Below are positions 22,277 to 34,686 of a DNA stretch of 64,000 nucleotides, piece by piece (positions within the stretch are counted from its first letter, which is position 1; each line of letters opens with the position of its first letter). Under the pieces are notes generated by a model. The model was not told where the DNA came from. It saw only the letters and a program-made list of their open reading frames with translations, and searched no databases. Source of the DNA: Arachis hypogaea (lineage: Eukaryota; Streptophyta; Magnoliopsida; Fabales; Fabaceae); contig NC_092048.1 in the NCBI RefSeq assembly GCF_003086295.3, forward strand, positions 85,632,386-85,696,385, given 5' to 3'. The position numbers and the translations under genes were made by a program.

Positions 22277-23222
22277 GCTTCATTCTCAAAGGATATTCAT
22301 TGATGACAGACTTGATAGCAGCAAACTAATTCACTCTTCAAGGAACATGTTATTATGCAGCTTTTGTTATTTAAGCTAACCATTAAATCAAACAAGTACC
22401 ACCACTGAATTCTCATCCTAATTTCTACAACATTGGACAATCACTTTCTTGTTTCAAACATTTTTCTTTTATTTATGCATAAGGGAAACAAAACAAGATT
22501 CAAGCTGATGAGTTATGACAAGTATAATATGTAGGCTAGCATTCTTAGCAAACATCTCCACTTACACCTAATTGAACACTTCAGCAAGACATATAGGAAT
22601 TTCCAAATTAAAATACTTCAAAGCAACAAGGATTAAGTGTCAATACAACCTGTTGGGACTGTCTCTCATCGTTCCTTCTGTTGCATCCCCTTTTTTTTTT
22701 TTATGATGCAGACCTTCTTCAAGGGTTGAGTATCTTCCTGCATAATCCTCACAAGTTGCTTGTTTCTCAAGCCCTTGAGTAAATGGTTAGCATGCATGAA
22801 TTGATTTTGGTTTTTGAACTTACTTTGGTGAGTGAACACCAAACTTAGTCCCTTGCCAATGTTTCTTTGGTATCAAGTTAACCATATGTGAAACCCTTCT
22901 ATCTTTGCTAAAGGCAATATAGTTAAAAACTAGAAAACAAACAATGGTTAAGTAGTTTCTCTGATTGCTTGGAGCTAGCAACCCTTTATGCAGAAGGTGA
23001 AAATGTGTTTTCAAATGAGATTTTGGTGGAACACCAAACTTAGCATCCTTCATTCTCCTTAAATTGTTTTGGTGTGCAACACCAAACTTAGCTCCTTGCA
23101 ATACATACGAAACTACTCACCCTTTCTATTGAAATAGCTATGAAAAGAAAACTACCTCAGGTTGGGTTGCCTCCCAACAAGCGCTTCTTTATTGTCATTA
23201 GCTTGACATTCTTCATTCTTGC
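22277..23222 (-). other. Element C 3' non-coding region with polypurine-type hairpins (copy 1)
   Basis: No gene. Three hairpins whose 5' arm is AAGTTTGGTG(T) lie at 22823-22848, 23022-23043 and 23067-23091 (minus strand). The stems are TTTGGTG/CACCAAA or TTTGGTGT/ACACCAAA with loops TTCACT, TTC and TGC. A T-run is at 22689. The region ends at the junction with element A. Confidence 0.6.
23161..23207 (-). promoter_or_regulatory. Twin-hairpin module after pol (element C, copy 1)
   Basis: On the minus strand: GTCA/TGAC around AGCTAA (23207-23194), then ATAAAGAAGCGCTT, then GTTGGG/CCCAAC around AGGCAA (23178-23161). It is nearly identical to the module of element B although the coding region of C has decayed. 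The second copy is at 48634-48680. Confidence 0.65.
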
Positions 23223-26200
23223 TCAGCTCAGGTTCTGAACCTCTTTTTCTTTGTCCCATTGACCTCCTAAGTAAGGCTTTGCCCTGTGCCCATTTGCTGT
23301 GAAATGGCTTTTTGTTGCTTCGTCTAACAATTCAAGGCTTCCATAAGGGAGAACCTTTGTCACCAAGTAAGGACCAGTCCATTTGGATTTGAGCTTGCCA
23401 GGGAAAACTGAGCCTGGAGTTATATAGGAGTACTTGCTGTCCTGGTTTGAACTCTTTATTTGAGATCTTCTTGTCATGCCACCTCTTAGCCTTTTCCTTG
23501 TATATCTTAGAATTTTCATAAGCTTCTAATCTAAACTCATCCAACTCATTTAGTTGCAGTAGTCTCTTCTCCCCTGCTGCATGAGAATCAAGGTTGAGGA
23601 GTTTAGTGGCCTAGAAAGCTTTATGCTCAAGCTCTAGAGGGAGGTGACAAGATTTGTCATATAGCAGCTGAAAAGGGGATTTTCCAATAGGAGTTTTGAA
23701 TGCTGTCCTGTATGCCCAGAGTGCATCTTCTAGCTTTCTGGCCCAATCTTTTTTGGTGGCTCCCACAGTCTTCTCTAAAATCCTCTTCAACTCCCTATTT
23801 GCAAGCTTAGCCTGGCCATTAGTCTGAGGGTTGTATGGTGTGGCTACTTTATGAATCACTCCATATTTGTGAAGGAGTTCTCCATCTGCTTGTTGCAAAA
23901 ATGACCACCACCATCACAGACAAGTCCCTTAGGCACTCTATATCTAGTGAAAATATGCTTCTTCAGGAATTGAAGAACAATTTGTGCATCACATGTGGTT
24001 GTGGCTATTGCTTCTACCCACTTTGAGACATACTCCACTGCTACCAAAATGTATTTGAAAGAGTAAGTAGGAGGAAAAGGCCCCATGAAATCAATGCCCC
24101 AAAGATCAAATAGCTCCACTTCAAGAATGAAATTTTGAGGCATCTCATTCCTTCTTGTCAATCCTCCAGCTCTTTGGCATTCATTACATTGGTGAACAAA
24201 CTCTCTGGCATCCTTGAAGATGGTTGGCCAATAAAATCCACTCTACAGTATTTTAGCAGCTATTCACTCTGGTCCAAAGTGTCCACCATAGGCTGAACCA
24301 TGAAAATGCCACAATATATCTTTCATTTCATTTTTAGGGACACACCTCCTCATCATTCCATCAGAGCATCTCTTGAATAAGAAATGTTCGTCCCACAAAA
24401 ACTTCCTTGCTTCACTGAGTAGCTTTTTCACTTGTTGCTTGGAAAATTCTTGAGGTATCTTCCTTCCCACTTTGTAGTTTGCTATGTCAGCAAATCAAGG
24501 TGCTTGTTGAACTTGGAAAAGGTGCTCATCAGGGAATTTTTCATTCACTTGCTGTGGTATATCTTGATTGGCTTCTTGTGGCACTCTCGATAAATGATCT
24601 GCTACTTGATTCTCACTCCCCTTCCTATCTCTCACTTCAATGTCGAATTCTTGTAGCAACAGCATCCACCTAATAAGCCTTGGCTTTGAATCCTGTTTAG
24701 ACATTAGATACTTGAGAGCAGCATGGTCAGTATATACTATAACCTTTGGACCAATCAAGTATTGTCTAAACTTATTAAATTCATATACAATTGCCAAAAG
24801 CTCTTTCTCAGTGGTGGTATAATTTTTCCGTGTTTCATTTAATACCTTGCTAGCATAATATATGACATGGTGCAGCTTGTCTTTCTTTTGCCCCAACACA
24901 GCACCAATTGCAAAGTCACTTGCATCACACATAAGCTCAAAAGGTAGTTTCCAATCAGGGGGTGTGATAATTGGTGTTGTAATGAGTTTTCTCTTTAAAG
25001 TTTCAAAGGCATACTTGCAACTATCATAAAAAATGAAAGGCTATCAATCATTAGCAAATTGCTTAATGGTTTTGCTATTTTTGAAAAATCTTTGATGAAC
25101 CTCCTGTAAAAACCAGCATGCCCAAGAAAACTTCTTACTGCTTTCACATTAACAGGTATAGGAAGCTTTTCAATGATTTCTATTTTAGCTTTATCAACTT
25201 CTATACCTTTGCTTGACACTTTATACCCAAAAACTATCCCTTCAGGAACCATAAAATGGCATTTCTCCCAATTCAATACCAGGTTAGTTTCTTGGCATCT
25301 TTTCAAAACAAGAGTTAAATAATGCAAGCAAGTGTTAAAAGAATTGCCAAAGACAGAAAAATCATCCATGAAGACTTCTAAAAATTTTTCCACCATATCA
25401 GAGAAAATAGAAAGCATACACCTTTGAAAGGTGGCAGGAGCATTGCACAGACCAAAGGGCATCCTTCTGTAAGCAAAAACTCCAAATGGACAGGTGAAGG
25501 AAGTCTTTTCTTGATCCTTGGGGTCCACCACTATTTGATTATACCCGGAGTACCCATCCAGGAAGCAATAATAAGCATGGCCTGCCAGTCTTTCCAACAT
25601 CTGATCAATGAAGGGTAGAGGGAAGTGATATTTCCTTGTAGTATCGTTCAGTCTTTTATAATCTATACACATCCTCCATCCAGTCGCTGTCCTTGTGGGA
25701 ATTAGCTCATTCTTTTCATTGGCAATGACTGTCATTCCTCCCTTCTTTGGTACAATTTAAACCGGACTCACCCATGAGCTGTCAGAGATTGGAAAGATTA
25801 TCCCAGCATTCCATAGCTTCATCACTTCTTTTTGAACCACCTCCTTCATGGTTGGGTTAAGTCTTCTTTGGGGTTGAACCACAGGTTTTGAATCTTCCTC
25901 CAATAGAATTTTATGCATGCAAATTACAGGGCTGATGCCTTTGATATCCTCAATTGTCCAACCCAAGGCTGTTTTGTGAGCTTTTAACACTTCAATCAAC
26001 TTTGTTTCTTCTTCCATGTTCAAAGAGGAGTTTATGATCATTGGCAGGTCATCTGCTTCTCCAAGAAACACGTATTTGAGATGAGGGAGAAGAGGTTTTA
26101 GCTCTTGTTTTGGCTTCTCCTTTTCCTTATCTTCAATGGAGATCTCTAACACTTCCTCTACTTGTTCCTCCTGGTTGTCATCTTCCAGTAACTCCTCCTC

Positions 26201-28773
26201 CACTTCTTCTTCCTATTGCTCATGGCAATTGACTTCTAACATTTCTTCTACCAAACCTTTTATCATATCTACTGTCATGTAGTTCTCTTACTCAGGAGGA
26301 TGTTGCATTGATTTGAAAATATTGATGACCATTTGCTCATTGTGCACCCTGAAGATCATTTCTCCCTTTTCTACATTGATAATTGCTCTTGCTGTAGCTA
26401 GAAATGGTCTTCCCAGGATAATTGAGTTGTTTCCTTCCTTCTCTGTGTCCAGGATCACAAAGTCTGCAGGGAAGATGAACTATCCAACCTTAACTAATAG
26501 ATTTTCCACAACTCCATTGGGTGTCTTGATTGATCTATCAGCCATCACCAAAGATATCCTGGCAGGTTTGATTTCTTCTATGGCAAGCTTTCTCATCATT
26601 GAGAGGGGTATTAAGTTGATACTGGCACCTAGATCGCAGAGAGCTTTCTCTAATGTCATCTTGCCTATGGTGCATGAAACCACAAAACTCCCTGGATCTT
26701 TGAGCTTTGGTGGAATACCCCTTTGAATTATTGCACTGTATTCTTCAATGAGCATGACTATTTCCTTCTCATGCCAACTTCTCTTTTTGTTAATGAGCTC
26801 TTTCAAGAATTTTGCATATAGAGGCATCTGCTCTAATGCTTCAGCCAGGGGATATTGATCTCCAACTTCTTGAAGACTTCAAGGAATTTGGGGAGGTGCC
26901 GATCCTTGGTCTCCTTGTTGAACCTTTGAGGACATGGCAAGGGAGGTGTGTGAGCCTTCACTCCTTGCATTTGTTCTTGAGATGGTTCCTCTATTACTTG
27001 CTTCCCTTTCCTTAAATTTTGTGGCTGGTCATCTTTCTCTTTAGGCTCTTCTTGATCCTTCTTGTTAAGCACAGCTTCTTCCTTGTTGCTGGTTTCATTT
27101 TTCTCAGATGGCTCTTTGTCATTCTCCTTCGGCTTCTTATTGGCTTCAATGTTACTCACCAAGGTTTTTCCACTCCTCAGTTGGATGGCTTTGCATTCTT
27201 CTTTAGGATTTGGAATGGTATCACACTATCACTTGGGAGTGAGCTTGTTGGCCTTTCAATCATTGCTTTCTTGGACAGTTGTCCAATCTGCCTCTCTAGA
27301 TTTCTCATTGAAGCTTCCTGATTCTTGCTTGTTAATTCCTGATGTTTCATCATTTTTTCCATTAGTATCTCCAGGTTTGAGATTCTTTGAGTGTCTTGTG
27401 GTATTTGTGGCTGGTTGTGGGGGGTTGAAGGTGCATGATAGGTGTTTTGGTTAGTGGCTGGATTATTGGGCGGATAATAGCTAGAATTGGGGTAGTTGTT
27501 TTGGGATTTTCTGTATGGATTATGATTAGTGTTTTGCTGGTTGTGGTTATTTGTGTTTCTTGAGTTGTTTTGGTTTAAATTCTTTTGCCAGGGTTGTTGG
27601 TTTTGAGTATGGTTATCTCCCCATCTTAGATTTGGATGGTTCTTCCAAGAGGGGTTGTATGTGTCTCCATGAACTTTATTTTGGCCTGAGCCTTGGTTGT
27701 GCACATGTTGAATTTGTTCCTGTTGCTGATCTTCTTGGTTTTTTTTATTTTGCCCCCATGTTGGTGATAGTTGGCTTGTATTCACTGCTGCAACTTGGAG
27801 GCTATCAATCCTCTTAGCCATCTGCTTAAATTGTTGCTGGATTTACTGTTGCATTACCTTGTTTTGAGCTAGGATAGTGTCCATTCTTCCAACTCCAATA
27901 CTCCTTTCTTTGAGCTGGTTGGCGTTGCCTTTGATGAGCAAAGAAGTATTGATTGTTTGCCACCATATCTATGAGGTTCTGGGCTTCCTCTGCAGTCTTC
28001 ATTAATTGCAATGAGCCTCCTGCTGAATGGTCTAGTGCTTCTTGAGCCTTCAGTGTCAATCCTTCATAGAAATTTTGAAGGATGTCCCATTCATTGAACA
28101 TTTCAGGGGGACATTTTCTAATCAAGGTCTTGTATCTCTCCCATGCCTTATAGAGAGATTCTGCATCCATTTGTGTGAAGGTTTGGACCTCTGTCTTGAG
28201 CCTGATGATCCTTTGAGGTGGGTAGAACTTGACTAGGAACTTATTTACTAGATCCTCCCAGCTAGTGATGCTTCCTTATGGGAAGGCTTTAAGCCATTGA
28301 GCAGCCTTGTCCCTCAATGAAAATGGGAATAATAACAGTTTGTATATGTCAGGATGCACACCATTGGACTTCACTGTGTCACAAATCCTCAGAAAGGTGG
28401 ATAAATGTTGGTTTGGATCCTCCAAAGGGCATCCTCCATATGAGCAATTGTTTTGTATTAAGGTGATGAGTTGGGGCTTCAATTCAAAGTTGTTTGCATT
28501 GACATTTGGGGTAAGGATGATGCTCCCACAATGCCTTGGATTAGCAAATGTATATGAAGCCAAAACTCTCCTCTGGGGCTGACCATTGTTGTTGGCCACT
28601 CCCACTGTTGGATTTGTTGGATTTGTTGAATGTTCCTCCATTTCTTGAAATTCTTCTTCAAAAGGCTCTTCTTCTCCAACAATTCCTTTCCCTCTTGCTT
28701 CACTTCTTAGTCTTCTAAGAGTCCTTTCATCTTGGTCACAAAAGGTAAGGATCTCTCTCCTTGCCTCTGACAT
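23223..28773 (-). pseudogene. gag-pol: Element C gag-pol, copy 1, multiple stops and frameshifts
   Basis: ATG at 28773 opens MSEARREILTFCDQDERT. Domains in order on the minus strand: Gag 28500-28030, gag tail with TYNPSWKNHPNLRWG about 27640, protease CDLGASIN about 26630, RT 25800-25090 with FMDDFSVFG about 25360, RNase H 24930-24560, integrase finger about 24300, core 24130-23770, GPY motif about 23370. Stops shared with copy 2 include 28276 (TAA), 26480 (TAG), 25757 (TAA for CAA), 24495 (TGA for TGG), 24243 (TAG for CAG) and 23611 (TAG for TGG). The third catalytic residue of integrase is K (23806-23808) instead of E. Copy-1-only frameshifts near 27900, 26850 and 25040 look like assembly errors. 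Confidence 0.85.
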
Positions 28774-28951
28774 ACAATAGCACGAAAGACAAACACTGAA
28801 CCAGAAAATAAAAGCAATTCACTCTACTGATAGAGTGAAGTTAGTGTTAGCTTAAGTAAAATTCAAACAGTTAATATGCTTAGTAAAAATAAAGAGAAAA
28901 AGTGCTTAATCTAGACCACCACCTTACTTAATCATTGTCAATCTAGATCAA

Positions 28952-28968
28952 TCCCGGCAACGGTGCTA
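28952..28968 (-). other. Degraded primer-binding site, tRNA-Asp type (element C)
   Basis: On the minus strand TAGCACCGTTGCCGGGA lies six bases after the LTR end. It differs from the intact site of B at two positions (TAGCACC against TGGCGCC), both G-to-A, as expected after decay of methylated DNA. The second copy is at 54429-54445. Confidence 0.75.
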
Positions 28969-28974
28969 AAAACT

Positions 28975-31402
28975 TGATGGGTTGAAATTAGAATTCCAAC
29001 ACCTAAACTCTCCGGCAAGTGTATTGGGTCGCATCAAGTAGTAAAACTCACTTAGAGGGAGGTCGATCCCACAGGGATTGATGGATTGAGCAATTTTAGT
29101 TAGATGGTTGATTTAGTTAAGCAGACAGTTGAAGATTTGAGTGAAACTTGAATAGCATAAGATAAATTGCATAAAAATAAAAGGGAGAGGGGAAATTGAT
29201 AGAAAAGTAAAGTGCAGAAGAGTAAATTGCATGAAACTTAAATTGCAAGAAAGTAAAATAGCTGAATCTTAAAGGGCAAGTAATGTAAATGACTGAAGCT
29301 TAGATTGCAAGAAATATAAATAACTGAAGATTAGAGTACAAGAAATGTAAATTTCTTGAATAGTAAAGGGATGTGGGAGCTGGGATTTAGAATTTAACAA
29401 GAGAATGTAAAGAGAGATTAAGCAGAGAAGTAAAAGATGAACCACGTTGCTGAAGATCTAGACAGAAAAGTACAATTGCTTGAAGAGCAAAACAGAAAGT
29501 AAAATTAGCTCAATTGTGAAATCTAAAAGAGAAATTGAAGATCCAAGAGGAGCAATAAGATTAGAACAAGGATCTAGATCTCAATTGCTCCCTTGATCAA
29601 ACAGAAATAATTTGCAGAAGAAATGTAAATGAAAGCCCGGATCCAATCTTCAATCCTTAGAATTGTGCAGAAGGAAAACAAAGATGAATTTTAGATAAGA
29701 ATTGAAATATAATTTCTTCAATCTCAATCTAAAACTCAAAATAGAAAGTAAAAGTTGCTGAAGAAAGTAAATAAAGACAGAAAACTAAATTCAAATCCAA
29801 TTCTTAGAACAATTGAGAAGAGATGTAAAGGATGATTCTCAAACTTAGAATCAATGAAGCTCTTCAATCTCAATTCAAATTCCAAAAATAGATAGCAAAA
29901 GATGCAGAAGAAATGAAAATGAAGGCAGAAAGCTAAAGTCTAATTCCAAATCCTAAGAATTATGCAGAAGAAAACAAAGATGAATTACAGATCAAGGATT
30001 GAAACATAATTCCTTCAATTTCAATCCAAAATTCAAAACAAAAAAATAGAAATTTCCAAAGTAAGAACAAGGAGGAAGAGAACTCAGCTCTCAATCCCAA
30101 TTCCCAAATTCAAAATAAAAGCTCTAGTAAAACTAAAATTCAACTAAAAGGTAAAACTAAAAAATGAAAAGAAGGTAAAACTAAAATGAAAAAAGGGTCC
30201 TCTCTAAATCAAACTAAGTCCTATTTATACACTTTCTAATTTTGATCTTCAGAATTTGGAGTGGGCTTTTTAAATTGGTGAAGAATTGGATCCAATTTGG
30301 CTTTTGGTTGCAAAATGGTCCTGGGACACCTCCAGGGGAGCGCTCGGTTAAGTGATATGATGTAGCGCTCCCTTTGTTTTTGCCAAGCCTTTGAACCAGG
30401 CTTCCTTGTAGCGCTAAGTGAAGAGACTTCATGTAGCGTCCCTTGCTTGTCCCAGCCTCAAACCAAGCCCATTTGGATAGCAAAGTAGTTCTCAGTTAAG
30501 TAAATTCACGCAGCGCTTCATGCTTTGAATGAGCTCCCACTTTCGAGCCTTGCTGGTTGCATTTTGTGCCTATTCCCTTGTGAGGAGTAGCGCTCAGTTA
30601 GATAAGTTAACTTAGCGCCCTTATTTGCTTTGGAGTGAGGCTCCAATTCGAGCCCTGGTGGATGCATTTTGTGGCCAATTTCCTTGGCCCAAGTAGAGTG
30701 GTACTAGCGCTCAATGAGGTAAAGATAACTGAGCCCTCCTTTATGTGCAAGGTTCAAACCTTGACTCCTTCACTACTTGGTGTAGCACCTTTCTTTTTGG
30801 ATTGAGGCTCCTGTTTCGAACCTGGCTGCTCCCATTTTTTAGTGTCGTGCTTTGCTTTTTCTTGTGCCAAGCCCACAAAAAAGTTAACTAAGTTAACTGA
30901 GCGCTTTGAGTTTTGCCTTGTGAATATTGGTTCCTTTGAGCGCTCAGTTACTTGTTTCAACGCAGCATCCTTGCCTTTGTGCACTTGGCTTTGGTTTCTT
31001 GGTCTCTAGCGCTCAAATAGAGAGCGCTACACTCAATTAGTGAGCGCTATGCCTTGGCTTCTTGATGCGTGACGCTTTTGTGCCTTGGGTCACGCTTTCC
31101 AAAGTGTGCTCTAACTTCAAAAGCGTGCCAAAAATTCCTTTTACCACTATTTCTTCACCTACAAGTAATCAAAACAACCAATCAAAGCATCACCACATTC
31201 ACAAGGTTTACAAATTATTCAAAAACCAACTAATTTTAGCTTAAACCTTATGATTTTGTGTCAAATAAAGGATGGTTGATTGATTCAACAAAACCATGCA
31301 AATCCACTCCAAATCACTTACTTACAATGCAAGAAAGTGCATAAAACCTTATGAAACAAGTGAAAATTGCTTGAAAAGCTAGCATAAGATGACTTGTTAT
31401 CA
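28975..31402 (-). repeat. Element C 5' LTR (copy 1)
   Basis: 2428 bp on the minus strand, from TGATAACAAGTCATC to ...CCCATCA. The TATA box TATAAATA is at 30229-30222 in the same context as in B. The U5 box with GTGGGATCGACC and a weak hairpin lies at 29080-29012. U3 (30330-31060) has repeated AGCGCT palindromes, one pair forming GGAGCGCT...AGCGCTCC. The R/U5 part (29100-30170) is A-rich with recurring AGAAGTAAA and AATTGCATGAAA-like words. The second copy is at 54453-56887. Confidence 0.78.
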
Positions 31403-32039
31403 CTTCTTCGGGTATTTTCCATCGACGCGTGCGCGTCTTGTACGCGTGTGCATCGATTGCAAAAATTAACTCCAGATTTGAACGTGCCCGAAAATGCTCA
31501 CTTAATGAACGTAGCATCTCTTTGAAAATGAACGCCAAAACTTCCACGCGTACGCGTCATACACGCTATGCGTCATGCACGGTACACGTGGCCCTTCAAA
31601 ATTTGTTGCCCGACGCGTAAGTGTCATGTACGCATGCGCATCGTGGCGTTTTCATGCCAAGCGCTCCTTTGTTTAATCATGGGCCACGCTTTTAAAAGTG
31701 TGGCCTAAGGCTCCAAAGCATGCTCAAACTTCAAATGTGTCCAGAATTCTTTGGTGAGCTTTTTGTGTTTTCTGCTTCTTTTCCTTCATCTTTTCACCTA
31801 TCATCAACCAACAGATACATCAAAGCTTGGCATAATCATCAAATCTTGCATCATTCATATCATCAACTAAATCTTGCAAGAAATCTAATGAAAATGCATA
31901 AAATTACCAATGTTTGATTGAATCAAGACAAGCATGAAATTCTCACTCAAACACTAACTTATTGCCTAAAAATGCATGAAAACCAAGTACAAACTAATGA
32001 AATAGGCTTGTGAATCTAGCCTAAGATGACTTGTCATCA
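31403..32039 (-). mobile_element. Element D LTR fragment (copy 1)
   Basis: On the minus strand it starts TGATGACAAGTCATC at 32039, preceded by ACAAGCAAGATTAAATTTGG and then TGTTG, a polypurine-tract context. It is therefore the start of the 3' LTR of D, cut at 31403 by element C. It carries ACGCGTACGCGT-type palindromes (about 31423-31640). Relative to copy 2 it lacks several bases (for example ACGCTATGCG for ACGCGTATGCG), probably assembly errors. Confidence 0.72.
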
Positions 32040-33983
32040 CAACACCAAATTTAATCTTGCTTGTCCCAAAGCAAGCAGTAAACAAAATAAGAATGAATGA
32101 AGACAGAGAAGAGTATAGTCTTTATTTGGAAAATATTCAATACTGGTTAATGGGGTTTTCATGCATGGTATCTTAGAGATTTTTATTTTATGGCTTGAGA
32201 CATCAACACCCTTTGGATCCTTACTTGAATTACACAAAAAATGAGACTTGTTATTATTGGTCCTTAGTTTTTCTTGCTCTCTTTCTTTTGATTGAGATTT
32301 ATTGCTTAACTGTGGCTTAATGCTATGTGATAAGGCAGCTTTTTAGAGTAAGCTTTCAGCCAACATTCCCACCCCAGTTGGTTCAAGATGCTAGGTGTTG
32401 AAACAACCCTGAGGGCTTACTTGCTCAAGCCTCTCCTTAGCACATACACATCACAGGCATTTAGCTCGTTTTGTTCTTTTGGAAATTGATGCCCAACACC
32501 TCTTTGGATCACTAAATGCCTTGTCTCAAAGTAGCTCTTGATGGTGGACTTTCGGTTGGCAATCCCGGGTTAGTTAACCCAAGTTGCCGGGTGATGAAGC
32601 ACCCCTTAGAACCTAGTTATCCAAGCTTATCTTTGTACAAGAACATCACAGGCATATATCCAAATCTCAAGCCATTGGTGCCCGCCTCGTTTATTTCTCT
32701 TTTGTTTCTTTTTCTTGTATTTTCTTTCTTTATTATGGACCTCTTTCATTTGTCAAGTCTCATGAAATGTAAATCAAGTTCATATCACAAAGTCATGCCA
32801 ACCTCTAGCCTTATTCACAAATTAACTAGTAAACCAGCACATACCACCACATAACCTTATTCTGTCTCATATTAAACCAAACTTTTACCATTTCTTTGTA
32901 TCACAGTAATTTTTCTTTTATTTTCAAGCATGAGGAACAAAGCATATAATTTAAGCAAGATGAGATGATAAAAACATCTAGACTAGCAAGCCACTACAGC
33001 ATGAAAATAAACAAACTAACAGTAAATAAATCTAAGAAGATACTAATCAATAGGGGACATTCGCATTTTCAATTAACATATTTAAGCTAGAGTCAGTAAG
33101 AGAACAATACAACCTCTTGGAGTCCATTTGTTTCCTTTATGTTATCATCATTGTTGGGTTCCATGTCCTTCCTTTATCCATCCTCATGATGATGTATCTG
33201 TCCCTCCAAGAGATTGAATGACTTCCTACATGAGATATTAAAAAGTTGCTTGTTCTCCAAGAACTTGAGAAACAGTTAGCATGCATGTATGCTTGTGACT
33301 CTCTGAACTAAGTTGATGTGGGAACCCAAACTTAGTTCCTTGCCTACTCTTTATGCAGCAGAATAAATACATGCATGAAACATCAAGTAAGTTTTATTAA
33401 GAAAGTAAACTATGAACTAGAAACAGACTATAGACTAGGAAATAAACTCTGGACTAGAACTAAACAATAGTCAAGTAGTTTCTTTGATTGTTTGAGCTGA
33501 TAACTGGTCATGATGAGGGTGCAATGTGTTTTAATAAATTTTTGGTGGAACACCAAACTTAGCATCCAACATTCACCCTTTAATTATTTTTGGTGTGCAA
33601 CACAACTTAGCTCTTTACAATACAGAGATCCTACTCACCTCTTTATTGAAATAACTAATAAAGGAAAACTAATGAATGTAGCTGATGACTTTCTTCCTCT
33701 TCTTCCAGTTTGTTAAGAGGAATGACCTCAATGGTAAGAGGAGCCAGTCAATGCCCCTTTCTTGGCCTTTTCCCAAGTTCCTTTGTTAATTGCTTGATTG
33801 AGCTTTCTTGTTGGTAGTCCAGGGTGGAATTGCTTGTGGTTGACCCTTCCTTCTTCCTTTATATGTTCAACGGTAGCTAGGTCACAATCCTCTCTTTGGT
33901 GTTGTTGTTGGTTGCCTTCACTTCTTTTGATATCAGATTGGTTGCTATGTGATTGTTAGAGTATTATCTTCATCAAAAGCCTT
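32040..33983 (-). other. Element D internal 3' region (copy 1), no intact gene
   Basis: Contains the polypurine tract beside the LTR (32040-32054) and hairpin-forming AAGTTTGGTGT repeats at about 33312-33342, 33540-33563 and 33590-33612, all on the minus strand. Text around 33640-33690 is a diverged equivalent of the post-pol region of C, but the twin hairpin is not preserved. From 33700 to 33980 a minus-strand reading gives short coding-like words broken by stops. The join to plus-strand F text lies near 33990-34035. Confidence 0.5.
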
Positions 33984-34034
33984 TTGAATTGGGTGGGTTC
34001 CATGAGCTTTCCTCTATGTACTTCTCTACTTCAC

Positions 34035-34686
34035 TTGAGTGTGAATTCTCTTGAAGAACCTTCTCCTAGTGAGATAGAAAGCAATATGGAGGTAAATTTC
34101 TCTCATCCTCCCAGTTATGATTTGAGTGATGGAGAAGAGTTTAATGAAATTGAGGACCAAAGGATTGAAATTGAGAATCTTGTAAAGAGGTGGAAGTCCT
34201 TAGAAAAGAAGGACGGGAGTTGAATACGCTTTGTCAAGATCCTTGGAAGCCTCTTTACCTAGGTTGTCATCTACTCCTTCATTTGAGTGGGTAAAACTCA
34301 TCTCTATTAGCTTTATTGTCCCACTTGAGTATGGCTTGCTTAAAACGGATTGTCAACTTAGGGCGCTTTGCGGGTGATCGTAAGAGAATGATGTTTTCGT
34401 GTTGTATTGCATCAAGGCTCATTTTTGTTGACACATTAAAGATGAGATACAATGGTTGGACTATATTCAATTTGATGGTTAGAAAGGAGTTTTGGCATTC
34501 ATTAGAATTCATTTGCATGCACGGATGGATTAATGATATCAACTTCAAGATGGGTGTGAAAACAAAGTGTGGGATCCTGGATTACAAGAGGAGGATAACT
34601 TTGGGAGCTCATGGTTGTGAAGAATCCATCAAAATTGGAGCTATAATTTTGAATGATGGAGTTATTGGAAGTCCAAGCATTGGTAG
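34035..34686 (+). pseudogene. Element F ORF, copy 1, frameshifted
   Basis: Same ORF as 59560-60234 but with several one-base losses and gains (around 34180, 34375, 34400, 34480 and later) that break it into pieces. The other assembly copy is intact, and this copy lies in the error-rich last few kilobases before the N run, so the damage is most likely an assembly artefact. See 59560 for its content. Confidence 0.7.

Larger units (their letters stand above)
22277..31402 (-). mobile_element. Element C (copy 1): degenerate Athila-type Ty3/gypsy element, 3' truncated
   Basis: On the minus strand: 5' LTR 31402-28975, degraded tRNA-Asp primer site, gag-pol 28773-23223, twin hairpin, polypurine-like hairpins, then an abrupt switch to the end of element A at 22277. 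The 3' LTR is not present here, because A inserted into the 3' region of C. C itself starts next to CTTCT (31403-31407), the candidate target duplication within the LTR of D. Many stops are shared by both assembly copies, so this is an old insertion. A second assembled copy is at 47749-56887. Confidence 0.82.
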
